Source of the DNA: Candidatus Woesearchaeota archaeon
GTDB lineage: Archaea; Nanobdellota; Nanobdellia; Woesearchaeales; UBA525
Reading direction: 5' to 3'
Length of the DNA: 17,487 bases
Assembly (NCBI GenBank): GCA_018221165.1
Contig: JAAOYD010000040.1
Coordinates: 1-17,487, forward strand
Part shown: in pieces, positions 1 through 6,964 of the stretch
Layout of the letters: every line of letters begins with the position of its first letter
How positions within the stretch are numbered: position 1 is the first letter of the stretch
Position numbers and translations under genes: made by a program
Notes under the pieces: model-generated
Told to the model about the DNA's origin: nothing
The model's database searches: none
Seen by the model: the letters and a program-made list of their open reading frames with translations, nothing else

Positions 1-100
1 AGGTCTTGTCCCACACATAAATCTGGAAGACGCTGATGAAGAAGCCAATGATGCTCACGAGCATCCACTCGTGGGGCAATGGAACCATCTTGTTGGTCAT
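1..100 (-). CDS. Partial small membrane protein, N-terminus only
   Basis: A reading frame opens with ATG at 100 and runs off the left edge (about 33 codons visible). It is preceded by a good SD (GAGGTG, complement of 107-112) with 6 nt spacing, which decides the start over the in-frame ATG four codons later. The peptide starts MTNKMVPLPHEW and continues into a hydrophobic stretch (MLVSIIGFFISVF), so it is probably a membrane segment with a short N-terminal lead. It lies 51 nt downstream of trpS on the same strand and could be co-transcribed, although a TATA-like CATAAAAAGG (complement of about 137-146) could give it its own promoter. The family cannot be named from this fragment. Confidence 0.6.
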   Translation of the reverse strand, partial: MTNKMVPLPHEWMLVSIIGFFISVFQIYVWDKT

Positions 101-151
101 GAAATGCACCTCTTTCTTTCTCTTCAGGCCTTCGCCTTTTTATGGGTTGTG

Positions 152-1255
152 TTACAAGTACTTCTTCAGCTGTTTCTTCGCCGCTGTTCGCTTCTTCTGG
201 TGCTCTGCCAGGAAGGCGTTGAGCTTCTTGATGAGGATTGCTTTGAGCTCGCCGCTGAGGAGCTTGCCGGTTTTGTAGTCTTGATACAGCTGCTCCAACT
301 TGTCATCGTCCTCCTCGAAGAATGTGAGGTACTGGTAGGCGACATCCACGTCAGGGTCGCCGCCCTTCTCGCGGTGTTCCTCCACTGTATCCTTGCCGCC
401 ACTGAACGCATACTTGTTCACTTTCTTCTTGACGGTCTTCGGGTCGTCAGTGAGTGCAATGTAGGAATTCTTCTCGCTGGACGACATCTTTCCGCTGCCC
501 AGTCCAGGAACAAAGAGATGATAGGTGGAAGCGAGTGTGTCAAACTTGTAGGCCTTGGCGCGCTTCGCCATATCCCTCGCTAGGCGTAAGTGTGGATCCT
601 GGTCAGTACCCACAGGTACCACCACAGGGATGGGCCCTTCGAACTCAGGGAGCATAGGATGGAGCATGTCAGCTGCCTGGAGCAGGGAAGCCATCATCTT
701 GCCAGGTGTAATCTCGCCATAGACGGCTTTGAACTCGTTGAAGGTGGCGTGGTTGGCAAGCGTGTTCTGGAGTCGGTAATAGGCGTTCGCCTTTGTGGCG
801 TCCTGCGAGCGTTCGCTCTGGAAGTAAATCTCGCAGTTCTCTGGCTTCAGGCCCAAGGCGATGTAGTTCAGCAGATACTCCTCGACAGCGACCTTGCGGC
901 TCTCTTCGAGGCTCTGCCCGCGTGCAAGCAGGACTTCAATATCAGCGATAGCGATGTAGAGCTTCGCGCCTAATTTCTGGTAATAAATCATCTGCTGCGC
1001 GAGGATGGCGTGGCCAATATGGAACTTGCCAGAAGGCATCAGCCCGGTCATCATGACAAAGGGCTTCTTGTCCTTGATTCGCATCAGAATCTTCGGGAAA
1101 TCCCTGTGAGCGAAGACCTTCCTGCGCCGAAAGAGGAGGTTCTCGGTGAAGACATCCGGGAGCGGGCCAAGCGGAGAGAGTCCAAACTCCTTGATGAGCT
1201 TGTCATAGTCAATATCCCCCTTGACGTCCCAGGGCGTCACCACGAATTGAGCCAT
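152..1255 (-). CDS. trpS: Tryptophanyl-tRNA synthetase
   Basis: Class I aminoacyl-tRNA synthetase of 367 aa that charges tRNA-Trp with tryptophan in the cytoplasm. The N-terminus (FVVTPWDVKGDIDYDKLI) is typical of the archaeal/eukaryotic TrpRS type. The ATP-binding HIGH motif is intact at residues 79-82 (GLMPSGKFHIGH context), and the KMSKS loop is present as KMSSS at 256-260. GTDQDPHLRLARD around 217-229 belongs to the catalytic core. The C-terminus is a Lys-rich helix. No SD precedes the ATG, but a TATA-like CTTTTTATT is centred 27 nt upstream, so the mRNA is probably leaderless. Length and motifs are normal. Confidence 0.96.
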   Translation of the reverse strand: MAQFVVTPWDVKGDIDYDKLIKEFGLSPLGPLPDVFTENLLFRRRKVFAHRDFPKILMRIKDKKPFVMMTGLMPSGKFHIGHAILAQQMIYYQKLGAKLYIAIADIEVLLARGQSLEESRKVAVEEYLLNYIALGLKPENCEIYFQSERSQDATKANAYYRLQNTLANHATFNEFKAVYGEITPGKMMASLLQAADMLHPMLPEFEGPIPVVVPVGTDQDPHLRLARDMAKRAKAYKFDTLASTYHLFVPGLGSGKMSSSEKNSYIALTDDPKTVKKKVNKYAFSGGKDTVEEHREKGGDPDVDVAYQYLTFFEEDDDKLEQLYQDYKTGKLLSGELKAILIKKLNAFLAEHQKKRTAAKKQLKKYL

Positions 1256-1277
1256 AAGGCCTTGAGACAGTATCGAG

Positions 1278-1286
1278 AATAAAAAG
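1278..1286 (-). promoter_or_regulatory. TATA box of trpS (leaderless)
   Basis: The minus strand reads CTTTTTATT, centred about 27 nt before the trpS ATG at 1255. That is the archaeal TATA-to-start spacing, so transcription should begin at or next to the start codon. The 39-nt gap to the upstream gene has no SD. Confidence 0.55.
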
Positions 1287-1294
1287 GTTGTGGC

Positions 1295-2047
1295 CTAGAG
1301 GTCTCCTTTTCCATTCGTAAACTCAGTGGTGGGTGAGAGTGGGGAGGGAGCGTTAGCTTTCATGCGCATACGGTCCTTCCGCTTCCCTTTGTAACTGGGC
1401 TCCAGGAGATGGATGATGCCAAAGAATATCCACAATGCGATGAAGACGAGAACCGCCGCGAGGAGTGTGTACCAATCAAGTGGCATAGGGTTCACGCCAG
1501 TGTTGTGCGTGTAGACGATGACGATGCCCAGATAGGCGATGAGATTGATCTGCAAGGTGCCGCTGAGGAAGAAGGCGAGCCCTTTGGGCAGCCAGTGGAA
1601 GAAATCAGAGATGAGCAGCAGGATGCCAAGGGCGAAGATGGCTACGGTGATAAGCGTGCTGATCGCTTCGCCGCTCTGGGTGCTGAAATTCGTGAGGTTG
1701 AACCATGCCTTGCTTAGCAAGGTGAGCGGTGCCATGTCAGGGTAGATGGTCTTGATGAGGTCGACGCTGACGAAGATGAGCACGAGTGCGTGGCCCACTG
1801 CAGTATTCCAGCCTAATTCCTCTTTGTCGTAGCGGCCGAAGTAGAATTCCATCAGCACCAAGGTGATAATTAGGGGCGTGATGATGTAGATCATCTGCGG
1901 ATGCTCAAACGGAGCCGCGAAAAGTCTTGCGAGACGATCGAGGAGTGTTGGAACGAAGACTGTAGAAAGATACTGTCCTGCCGTCGCGATAGGAGTGGCC
2001 GTTGCGTTGACCGTGGCGTTCACTACAGCGTCAACAGTCTCGTTCAT
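1295..2047 (-). CDS. Five-helix membrane protein, unidentified
   Basis: A 250-aa integral membrane protein whose family I do not recognise. Hydrophobic segments lie at about 51-70, 83-98, 129-148, 157-179 and 191-214, followed by a basic tail (YKGKRKDRMRMK, 219-230) that should face the cytoplasm. The first 45 residues are polar, Asn/Thr/Ala-rich and contain NAT/NET sequons, so they may be exposed outside. The start codon overlaps the stop of the upstream RNA-binding protein gene as ATGA, indicating translational coupling and one mRNA. No catalytic motif is visible. It could be a small-solute permease or a structural membrane protein; neither is supported by a motif. Confidence 0.75.
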   Translation of the reverse strand: MNETVDAVVNATVNATATPIATAGQYLSTVFVPTLLDRLARLFAAPFEHPQMIYIITPLIITLVLMEFYFGRYDKEELGWNTAVGHALVLIFVSVDLIKTIYPDMAPLTLLSKAWFNLTNFSTQSGEAISTLITVAIFALGILLLISDFFHWLPKGLAFFLSGTLQINLIAYLGIVIVYTHNTGVNPMPLDWYTLLAAVLVFIALWIFFGIIHLLEPSYKGKRKDRMRMKANAPSPLSPTTEFTNGKGDL

Positions 2048-2559
2048 GCTTCAACCCCTAAGACTTTCTTTGCCAACTCAATGCATGTGTCCCAGTTCTT
2101 TGGATAGGCCGCGAGGTTCAAGCGTGCCATGACTTGGCGCTCTCCTCCTAAGGAGACTTTTCCTTTGTCTAATGTGTCCATGTCGAGGCGTACCTTGAGT
2201 TTGCCCTTCTCATCGATGTTTGTATCAACAGAGGCCATAATCTCTTTGCGTTGCTCTGCGGGAATCTCTTTTAGCTTCGCGATGAACGCGTTCGTGTCCC
2301 GCTGCTTCGTAAAGCGGTAGGTGAGGACGGTCATTGTACCCTCATTCGCTGCAGTTTCAGCCTCGTGCACAGAAATTCCTTTTTTCGGCAGTTCATATAC
2401 CTTCGTATGTTCCTTATCCGGATGCCAGTGCCATTGCATTTTGAGAACTTCTTCCATAGGTACAGGCACGAGCGCATCCAACGCTCGATACGCAGTCGCT
2501 ATAGAATCATGCGCTTTGGAGAATACTTCGAGTGTCACGTGATGGACAAGTTTGGGCAT
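2044..2559 (-). CDS. COG1325/PF01877-type RNA-binding protein
   Basis: A 171-aa protein resembling the archaeal exosome-associated RNA-binding family (PF01877, COG1325). The family pattern is visible: an N-terminal strand (VHHVTLEVFSK), a central TYRFTKQRDTNAFIAKL segment, then D-E-x-G-KLKVRLD (about 117-126) and the closing AAYPKNW...ELAKKVLG. The family has an L5-like fold and is linked to RNA metabolism; its substrate here is unknown. The frame stays open for 59 codons upstream, but that part overlaps the divergent promoter and the next gene. ATG 2559 is preferred because the homologous fold begins there and a TATA-like TTTTATTAA lies about 27 nt upstream. It is coupled by ATGA overlap to the membrane protein downstream. 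Confidence 0.8.
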   Translation of the reverse strand: MPKLVHHVTLEVFSKAHDSIATAYRALDALVPVPMEEVLKMQWHWHPDKEHTKVYELPKKGISVHEAETAANEGTMTVLTYRFTKQRDTNAFIAKLKEIPAEQRKEIMASVDTNIDEKGKLKVRLDMDTLDKGKVSLGGERQVMARLNLAAYPKNWDTCIELAKKVLGVEA

Positions 2560-2580
2560 GAGGCTTTTTCCGGATGCATG

Positions 2581-2605
2581 ATTAATAAAAGTAATCATTA
2601 TAAAC
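2581..2605. promoter_or_regulatory. Divergent promoter with two TATA elements
   Basis: Two AT-rich TATA-like elements (ATTAATAAAAG at 2581-2591 and TTATAAA at 2598-2604) sit between divergent genes. The left one suits leaderless transcription of the minus-strand RNA-binding protein (27 nt to its ATG) and also a plus-strand start near 2611. The latter would give the protease mRNA a short leader carrying its SD. Confidence 0.5.
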
Positions 2606-2626
2606 TGCGTTTCGAGAGGAGAATGC

Positions 2627-3580
2627 ATGAAGCACCCTGCTAAGGTAACGATCGTGCTTGTTGCTCTCTTTGTAGTGGCGCAACTTGTTGGCTTGTGGCT
2701 TGTGAACGAGAGCATTCTCGCTGTTGATATTGACATTGAGACTGGCGAGCCAGTGCTTGAACATTCTTCGACCGCTATTGGAGAACGTCCTGATTTCGTT
2801 GGTTGGCAGAGCTTTCTCTATCTTGTTTTTGGTGTTGCAGTGGGAACCTCGTTGTTGCTGTTGTTGATTAAGTTCCGCAAGATGAAACTGTGGAAGACAT
2901 GGTTCTTTCTTGCCGTATTCCTTGCTCAAGCAGTTGCCTTTGGTGTTGTGTTGCCGCAACTTATTGCCCTCGCTCTCGCGTTGGTGTTGAGCATTTTCAA
3001 AATCTATAAGCCAAACCCTTGGGTGCATAATATAACTGAAGTGTTCATGTACGCAGGCATTGCGGTGCTACTTGTTCCCATCCTCGACGTGTTCTGGTCG
3101 CTGGTGTTGTTGTTGATTATTAGCATTTATGACGCCTGGGCAGTCTGGAAGAGCAAACACATGGTGAAGATGGCTGAGTTCCAGAAAGACAGCAAGGTCT
3201 TCGCCGGACTCATGGTGCCGAAGAAAGGAGAACCAATACCTGCACCAAAGAAAGCTAAGACGACGAGTAAAGCTGCAAAGACCATCACGCTCCGAGCACC
3301 ATCCCCTCCGCGAGGCGGAAGTTATGCCATCCTCGGCGGTGGCGACATTGCGTTCCCGTTATTGTTTACCGGTGCGGTGATGGAAGGTATGATACTCTCT
3401 GGTATTTCAAACGTGAATGCTTACGCGCAGTCGTTGTTAATTACTCTCGGTGCGACCATAGCCCTTGCTGGGTTGTTCATGCTCGCGAAGAAAGACAGAT
3501 ACTATCCAGCCATGCCCTTCCTAACGGCGGGTTGTTTGTTTGGTTGGGCGCTCATCTGGGTGCTGACGTTCTTGTTCTAG
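2627..3580 (+). CDS. Presenilin-like GxGD intramembrane aspartyl protease
   Basis: A 317-aa polytopic membrane protein of the presenilin/signal peptide peptidase homologue family (PSH; A22-type peptidases). It should cleave transmembrane segments inside the membrane. The first catalytic aspartate is in the YD motif (Y168-D169, after a hydrophobic helix) and the second in GGGD (237-240, followed by IAFPLLF). The PAL motif appears as PAMP at 294-297, one conservative change. About nine hydrophobic segments are present, with a Lys/Pro-rich cytosolic loop at 196-230 between the catalytic helices. SD GAGGAG (2616-2621) lies 5 nt before ATG 2627. The gene ends 3 bp from a convergent gene. Confidence 0.9.
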   Translation: MKHPAKVTIVLVALFVVAQLVGLWLVNESILAVDIDIETGEPVLEHSSTAIGERPDFVGWQSFLYLVFGVAVGTSLLLLLIKFRKMKLWKTWFFLAVFLAQAVAFGVVLPQLIALALALVLSIFKIYKPNPWVHNITEVFMYAGIAVLLVPILDVFWSLVLLLIISIYDAWAVWKSKHMVKMAEFQKDSKVFAGLMVPKKGEPIPAPKKAKTTSKAAKTITLRAPSPPRGGSYAILGGGDIAFPLLFTGAVMEGMILSGISNVNAYAQSLLITLGATIALAGLFMLAKKDRYYPAMPFLTAGCLFGWALIWVLTFLF

Positions 3581-3583
3581 AAC

Positions 3584-4360
3584 TCACTTCGTCTTCGGCA
3601 GCACTGGTAACTTAGCTTTCTGACCGTCCTTGGCTGCAGTTACGTCTACCTTGGTGCGTCGCTGCATCTGGCGTGCCAGGTCGCGTAAGTCTTGCGTGAC
3701 GAGCTTGCTTCCATAAGAAGTGAGGTAGGCAATCTTCGGCTTCACTTCCATGATGAGCGCCTCTGCCTCTTCAGTATTCAAGAATCCTTCTTCAGAAGTT
3801 CCAGCAGGATGTTTCACGTTGATGATGAGGACGTTGCAACCCTTGTAATCGTGTGCGATGGTTTCATACCAGCGGGTGTCGCCGACGTAGCCGAGCGCGA
3901 CTTTCTCAGTGCTGAACCTGAAACCAACACCGGTTTCATCTTGGCCCGCGGTGCGCATGGGCATGATAGTCACTTCATTGATGCCGACTTTTTGCCCAGG
4001 GTTCAGGGCGACGAGGCCTTCAACGCAACGCTTGTACACTGAGCGTATGATTGAGTTATCGCCTTCGATGACGCTGTGGCTGCCGAGGAGCACACCATGC
4101 TTGTCGATGCCATCCAAGGTCATGGCGCTGACGCAGGCGTTCACATCGTTGCTCCGAAGAACGGAGTCATTACTGACGAGGACCGCGATGGTCTCCCGCG
4201 CGCTGAGACCTGCGGCTTTCATACCACTCAACGCACCTGGACCGGGATCAAGATGGAATTGATTACCCTCGAGGTCGAGGACGAGGCCACCACTCGCGAG
4301 CTGCTGCCGGGCCATCACTTCGACGTCCCCTGCTGTACCGAGAAAGACTATACTGTTCAT
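3584..4360 (-). CDS. Metallo-beta-lactamase-fold protein lacking metal ligands
   Basis: A 258-aa protein with the layout of an RNase Z-like/MBL-fold hydrolase: an N-terminal strand (IVFLGTAGDVEVM), DPGPGAL at 38-44, GYVGDTRW around 158-164, and a C-terminal EVKPKIAYLTSYG. Where the family has HxHxDH in a VSHxHxDHSND context, this protein reads VSNDSVLRSND (62-72). The three histidines and the aspartate of the signature are Asn64, Ser66, Leu68 and Arg69, while the flanking SND is kept. The later His of THFG is also replaced (SYG). D161 survives. Classical di-zinc hydrolysis is therefore unlikely; a binding or scaffold role is possible. SD GGGGTG precedes ATG 4360. It follows the nitrilase-family gene by 39 nt in a probable operon. 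Confidence 0.82.
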   Translation of the reverse strand: MNSIVFLGTAGDVEVMARQQLASGGLVLDLEGNQFHLDPGPGALSGMKAAGLSARETIAVLVSNDSVLRSNDVNACVSAMTLDGIDKHGVLLGSHSVIEGDNSIIRSVYKRCVEGLVALNPGQKVGINEVTIMPMRTAGQDETGVGFRFSTEKVALGYVGDTRWYETIAHDYKGCNVLIINVKHPAGTSEEGFLNTEEAEALIMEVKPKIAYLTSYGSKLVTQDLRDLARQMQRRTKVDVTAAKDGQKAKLPVLPKTK

Positions 4361-4399
4361 GCGTGCACCCCCTAACGAGGGAGGACGAGGAGAAGGGAT

Positions 4400-5104
4400 T
4401 TAAAGGTTTCGTTGTCGGGTGATTTTTCCCGTGCCAGTGTAGCCATCTGAGTACAGGATGATGCCCTTTGGGCTGACGTGCTTTGGTTTGATAAGATCCC
4501 CACCACATGCCGGGACGAACAAGCCATCAAGCGTGTCCACACCACGTTCGAATAACGTATCTTGCTCAGCGCATATCTCGATGCCAAACCGCTTCTCCCA
4601 CACTTCAAAGACAGGGAGCTTTCGTGAGCCTGATGTAGCACGGAGGCCTAGATTGTGAGCGAGTCTTTGGTCGTCGGATGCCGAGTGTTTGTGGTGCTCA
4701 GCTACAAGGTCGCCGTCATAGAAAACCGGAGCACTGTTGTACAGGGTGTTGTCATTATACCAGAGGAAGGTGCCAGGAGCGATAATCGCATCCTTTCCCA
4801 TGCTTTGCATTCGTAATTCTTCAAGCATATTCTCATATAACTCTGCGGAGAGCGGCCCATTTGCACCTTGGAAGGCATATTCCGGTCCGAGGACAACATC
4901 GAACTGGTTCGCGTTCATGAGCGTTCGGATGCGTTCATAGATGAGAGCACTGTTCGCAGTTTCTGGACTGGTGAACGCTTTAATGATACTGACTCGTGCA
5001 TCTGGCTTGCCGGGAAACGGAGTCTTTTGCTGAATCCAGAACTTTACTTGAGGTTTCTCATGATTACTCGCGAGATCGTCAATACTCACTTGCGTTGTGT
5101 TCAT
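4400..5104 (-). CDS. Carbon-nitrogen hydrolase (nitrilase superfamily)
   Basis: A 234-aa cytoplasmic amidase/nitrilase-like enzyme acting on a C-N bond of an unknown small molecule. The Glu-Lys-Cys catalytic triad is visible: E75 in VLGPEYAF, K139 in AEHHKHSASDD, and C178 in FGIEICAEQ. GKDAIIAPGTF and LYNSAPVFYDGD are further family hallmarks. The protein is somewhat shorter than most family members (about 260-300 aa). The frame stays open upstream to 5314, but that part crosses the SRP RNA and promoters. ATG 5104 is chosen because TTTATAAA (5127-5134) lies about 27 nt before it, giving a leaderless mRNA. It is divergent from the SRP RNA gene and probably co-transcribed with the MBL-fold gene downstream. 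Confidence 0.85.
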   Translation of the reverse strand: MNTTQVSIDDLASNHEKPQVKFWIQQKTPFPGKPDARVSIIKAFTSPETANSALIYERIRTLMNANQFDVVLGPEYAFQGANGPLSAELYENMLEELRMQSMGKDAIIAPGTFLWYNDNTLYNSAPVFYDGDLVAEHHKHSASDDQRLAHNLGLRATSGSRKLPVFEVWEKRFGIEICAEQDTLFERGVDTLDGLFVPACGGDLIKPKHVSPKGIILYSDGYTGTGKITRQRNL

Positions 5105-5126
5105 ACGCTGTAAGGGCAAAACATCC

Positions 5127-5134
5127 TTTATAAA
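5127..5134 (-). promoter_or_regulatory. TATA box of nitrilase-family gene
   Basis: TTTATAAA is centred about 27 nt before ATG 5104 on the minus strand. The octamer is self-complementary. The same octamer recurs at 5181-5188, facing the SRP RNA gene. Confidence 0.55.
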
Positions 5135-5180
5135 CTTTTTCACTATTTTTAAGTAGTAATATATAAAGAATTGAGCTATC

Positions 5181-5188
5181 TTTATAAA
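5181..5188 (+). promoter_or_regulatory. TATA box of SRP RNA gene
   Basis: TTTATAAA places a transcription start near 5207-5210, which agrees with the predicted 5' end of the SRP RNA (GCTAGACTGGGCGG). The 5105-5205 spacer otherwise holds only AT-rich promoter sequence, including TAATATATAAAG at about 5157-5168. Confidence 0.6.
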
Positions 5189-5205
5189 CCCCTCTTCTCT
5201 CCCCT

Positions 5206-5475
5206 TGCTCGCTAGACTGGGCGGCTCATCCTCGCCTGTTACTGCAAACGGATGTTGGCAGAGTTGAAGCCTGCGGGGCGGGTTTGTTGCGTTGGATCCG
5301 ATGCCCTCGTGCAACCGTCGATCCTGTGTCCTGGTGGACGTGAATCATGCTGAACCAGGTCAGATCGGGAACGGAGCAGCCTTAAGGGTGCTTCGCGTGT
5401 CTCCAGGGTTGCGCAGAGGAGGGAACACGAGTCAGCATCCCCACTGTCGTGAGCTCCACCCGCAGGCACGCACTT
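5206..5475 (+). ncRNA. ffs: Archaeal 7S signal recognition particle RNA
   Basis: This RNA scaffolds the signal recognition particle, which delivers nascent membrane and secreted proteins to the translocon. The SRP54-binding helix 8 is recognisable at about 5348-5385: a CTGAACCAGGTCAG side, a GGAA tetraloop-type tip (TCGGGAACGGA), then GCAGCCTTAAG. The 5' domain carries the archaeal helix 2-4 pattern (CTAGACTGGGCGGC, then CCTGTTACTGCAAACGG, then TTGAAGCCTGCGGGGCGG). The long helix 5 is supported by pairings such as GCGGGT/ACCCGC, GATGC/GCATC and CTCGTG/CACGAG. The ends are estimated from the upstream TATA box and the downstream T-rich tract. Apparent reading frames across this stretch are not coding. 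Confidence 0.92.
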
Positions 5476-5488
5476 TCTCATTTTTCCC
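5472..5488 (+). terminator. T-rich terminator after SRP RNA
   Basis: CACTTTCTCATTTTTCCCC directly follows the predicted 3' end of the SRP RNA. Archaeal RNA polymerase stops at such oligo-T tracts without needing a hairpin. Confidence 0.45.
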
Positions 5489-5575
5489 CGACGACAAAAC
5501 GAAAAGATTAAAGAATGGATGCTGTTGAAATCACCGTAAAGCGAACCGCAAGGTTTTAAAACAACGGTGACCGAA

Positions 5576-6052
5576 ATGACAGCTATGGATCGACGGTTCT
5601 GGAACCAACTCCTCCTCGCGTTTGGGCTCATCTTCTTCTTCTTTGTCATAGGCACGATTATCTTCAGTGCTGAGGAAGGATGGAGCCTCTTCGACGCGTT
5701 CTACTTCACAGGCATTACGCTTACGTCCATTGGTTTTGGCGACATCGTTCCAACGACGGCCGTAAGCAAGATTACCACCGTCATCTTCGGTTTCCTCGGC
5801 ATAGGTCTTGTGTTCTACAGCATGAACCTCGTCGCTAGGAAAGCCTTCGAACAAGAAGCCGACCAGCTTGAAGCCATGACACAGAAGCGTATCCAACACC
5901 GTCTCACTGAGGAACGCAAGGCGAAGGAAGCCACGGAGAAGGAAGCAGTGGAACTGGCGAAGGAAGTCGAGAAAGAAGCGGTTAAGATGGCAAAAGAAAT
6001 GACAGAGACGAAACCTGTTCAGAAGCCGAAAGTGAGATCTAAGAAGAAATAA
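5576..6052 (+). CDS. Two-helix potassium-channel-like protein with coiled-coil tail
   Basis: A 158-aa membrane protein of the Ion_trans_2 (PF07885) type. TM1 spans about 10-31, the pore helix about 38-48, the selectivity filter TSIGFGD is at 50-56 (TxGFGD variant of the K+ signature), and TM2 spans about 64-86. Residues 88-158 are a charged, Ala/Lys/Glu-rich region, probably a helical coiled coil, ending in a basic KVRSKKK tail. There is no RCK domain, so ligand gating by a fused domain is not evident. ATG 5576 is preferred because GGTGA (5566-5570) lies 5 nt upstream; GTG 5567 and ATG 5585 are alternatives. The stop codon directly abuts the stop of the convergent SGNH gene. Confidence 0.87.
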   Translation: MTAMDRRFWNQLLLAFGLIFFFFVIGTIIFSAEEGWSLFDAFYFTGITLTSIGFGDIVPTTAVSKITTVIFGFLGIGLVFYSMNLVARKAFEQEADQLEAMTQKRIQHRLTEERKAKEATEKEAVELAKEVEKEAVKMAKEMTETKPVQKPKVRSKKK

Positions 6053-6676
6053 CTATGGTAATAAGCTCTCTTTTTCTAACCACTGTTGTATTGTTTTCCA
6101 TATCTTGTCATAGCCTTCGCTGTTTGGGTGGAGGCCGTCAGCGAGATGTTCTGGTTCTAAGAGGTTAAAGACATCGAGGAAGGGAATGCTGAGTTCGTCG
6201 CATATGTTCTTTATCATAGTGTTATGTTCCTGTACTCGCTCGTTTGTGAAACTTGAAACATCATCAAAAGGAATGGTACGTTGTTCATCTATGGGCGTTA
6301 AACCTATGTAGCCAAGTTTTGCTTTCATTCCCTTTGCTTTTTTGAGAAGTGTTCGTACTTGTTCCTCAAATTCCTCATCAGTTGTGAGTGTTTTCTTGTC
6401 TTTTGGCTTTCCAACCCAACGGGCATTGTTTGTTCCTGCACTTATCAAGATAGTATATGAGTTATTTGGGCGATGCAATCGAATCCGTGCATGCGCTTCT
6501 GTTTCAAAACGCTCCAAGAGTTCTGCAATAGTCTGACCAGAAACACCAAGGTTGAAAACTGCGTTGTACGTGTCTTGTGGAGAGAACCACTCGTGTAAAC
6601 GTCCAACCCAGCCATGTTCAGGCTGTTCGCCACGGCCGTAAGTGATACTTGCGCCAAAACACAATATACCTTTCAT
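6053..6676 (-). CDS. SGNH/GDSL-family hydrolase
   Basis: A 207-aa esterase/lipase-like enzyme without a signal peptide, so probably cytoplasmic. The SGNH blocks are in order: block I GASITYG with nucleophile S10 (Ala replaces the usual Asp of GDS), block II Gly in NLGVSGQT (G44 region), block III GTNN (81-84) with the oxyanion-hole Asn, and block V DGLHPNSEGY with D180 and H183. The length is normal for the family. The substrate is unknown. CTTTTTATT (6699-6708 complement) lies about 27 nt before the ATG, so the mRNA is probably leaderless. There is no space between its stop and the channel gene's stop. Confidence 0.87.
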   Translation of the reverse strand: MKGILCFGASITYGRGEQPEHGWVGRLHEWFSPQDTYNAVFNLGVSGQTIAELLERFETEAHARIRLHRPNNSYTILISAGTNNARWVGKPKDKKTLTTDEEFEEQVRTLLKKAKGMKAKLGYIGLTPIDEQRTIPFDDVSSFTNERVQEHNTMIKNICDELSIPFLDVFNLLEPEHLADGLHPNSEGYDKIWKTIQQWLEKESLLP

Positions 6677-6698
6677 ATGCTTGAGTTATAATCTGAGA

Positions 6699-6708
6699 AA
6701 TAAAAAGG
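6699..6708 (-). promoter_or_regulatory. TATA box of SGNH gene
   Basis: The minus strand reads CCTTTTTATT, centred 27 nt before ATG 6676 with no SD. This is the same arrangement and nearly the same sequence as the trpS promoter. Confidence 0.5.
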
Positions 6709-6732
6709 TACTGAAAAAAGTTGAAAAAAGAT

Positions 6733-6882
6733 TTACGCGGGCATCTTACCCATTCTACATACGGTGGTTCCACAGTCTGGGCACTTGCCCTTGACGATGT
6801 CTCCGCCTTTCTTAGTCTTGCCCTGCTTGGGGTCTTTCATCTCTTTCTTACCCTTGCACTTAACGCAATATCCTTCAACCAT
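6733..6882 (-). CDS. Small zinc-ribbon protein (DUF5679-like)
   Basis: A 49-aa protein with two CxxC knuckles: YCVKCKGKKEM (C6, C9) and KCPDCGTTVCRMG (C34, C37; an extra C42 follows). The order Y-C-x-K-C, a Lys-rich linker, then G-x-C-P-x-C-G-T matches the small DUF5679 type of archaeal/CPR proteins, which should bind one zinc. Its function is unknown; nucleic-acid binding is a reasonable guess because the linker is very basic. A strong SD (AGGAGGAGAT, complement of 6887-6896) precedes ATG 6882. A reading frame on the opposite strand is only its shadow. Confidence 0.85.
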   Translation of the reverse strand: MVEGYCVKCKGKKEMKDPKQGKTKKGGDIVKGKCPDCGTTVCRMGKMPA

Positions 6883-6949
6883 AAGTATCTCCTCCTGTGT
6901 AAGTATGTGTACTTGAACGAGGCCTCATTCTTAAAGATTGCCCTAGCAG

Positions 6950-6958
6950 TATATAAAT
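6950..6958 (-). promoter_or_regulatory. Probable TATA box of zinc-ribbon gene
   Basis: TATATAAAT (minus ATTTATATA) would start transcription near 6930 and give a leader of about 45-50 nt carrying the strong SD. A second AT element (CTTTAAGAATGA on minus, about 6927-6938) lies closer to the gene. Confidence 0.4.
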
Positions 6959-6964
6959 GACTAC

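Noticed and set aside
2560..2736. N-terminal extension of the RNA-binding protein upstream of ATG 2559
   Set aside because: It would run through the divergent TATA boxes and the start of the protease gene, and the family fold begins at ATG 2559.
5239..5655. Open frames over the SRP RNA region on both strands
   Set aside because: The stretch matches SRP RNA helices and the SRP54-binding site; peptides are Arg/Cys/Ser-rich and unlike proteins.
6721..6960. A 79-codon plus-strand frame
   Set aside because: It is antisense to the zinc-ribbon gene, which has CxxC knuckles and a strong SD.
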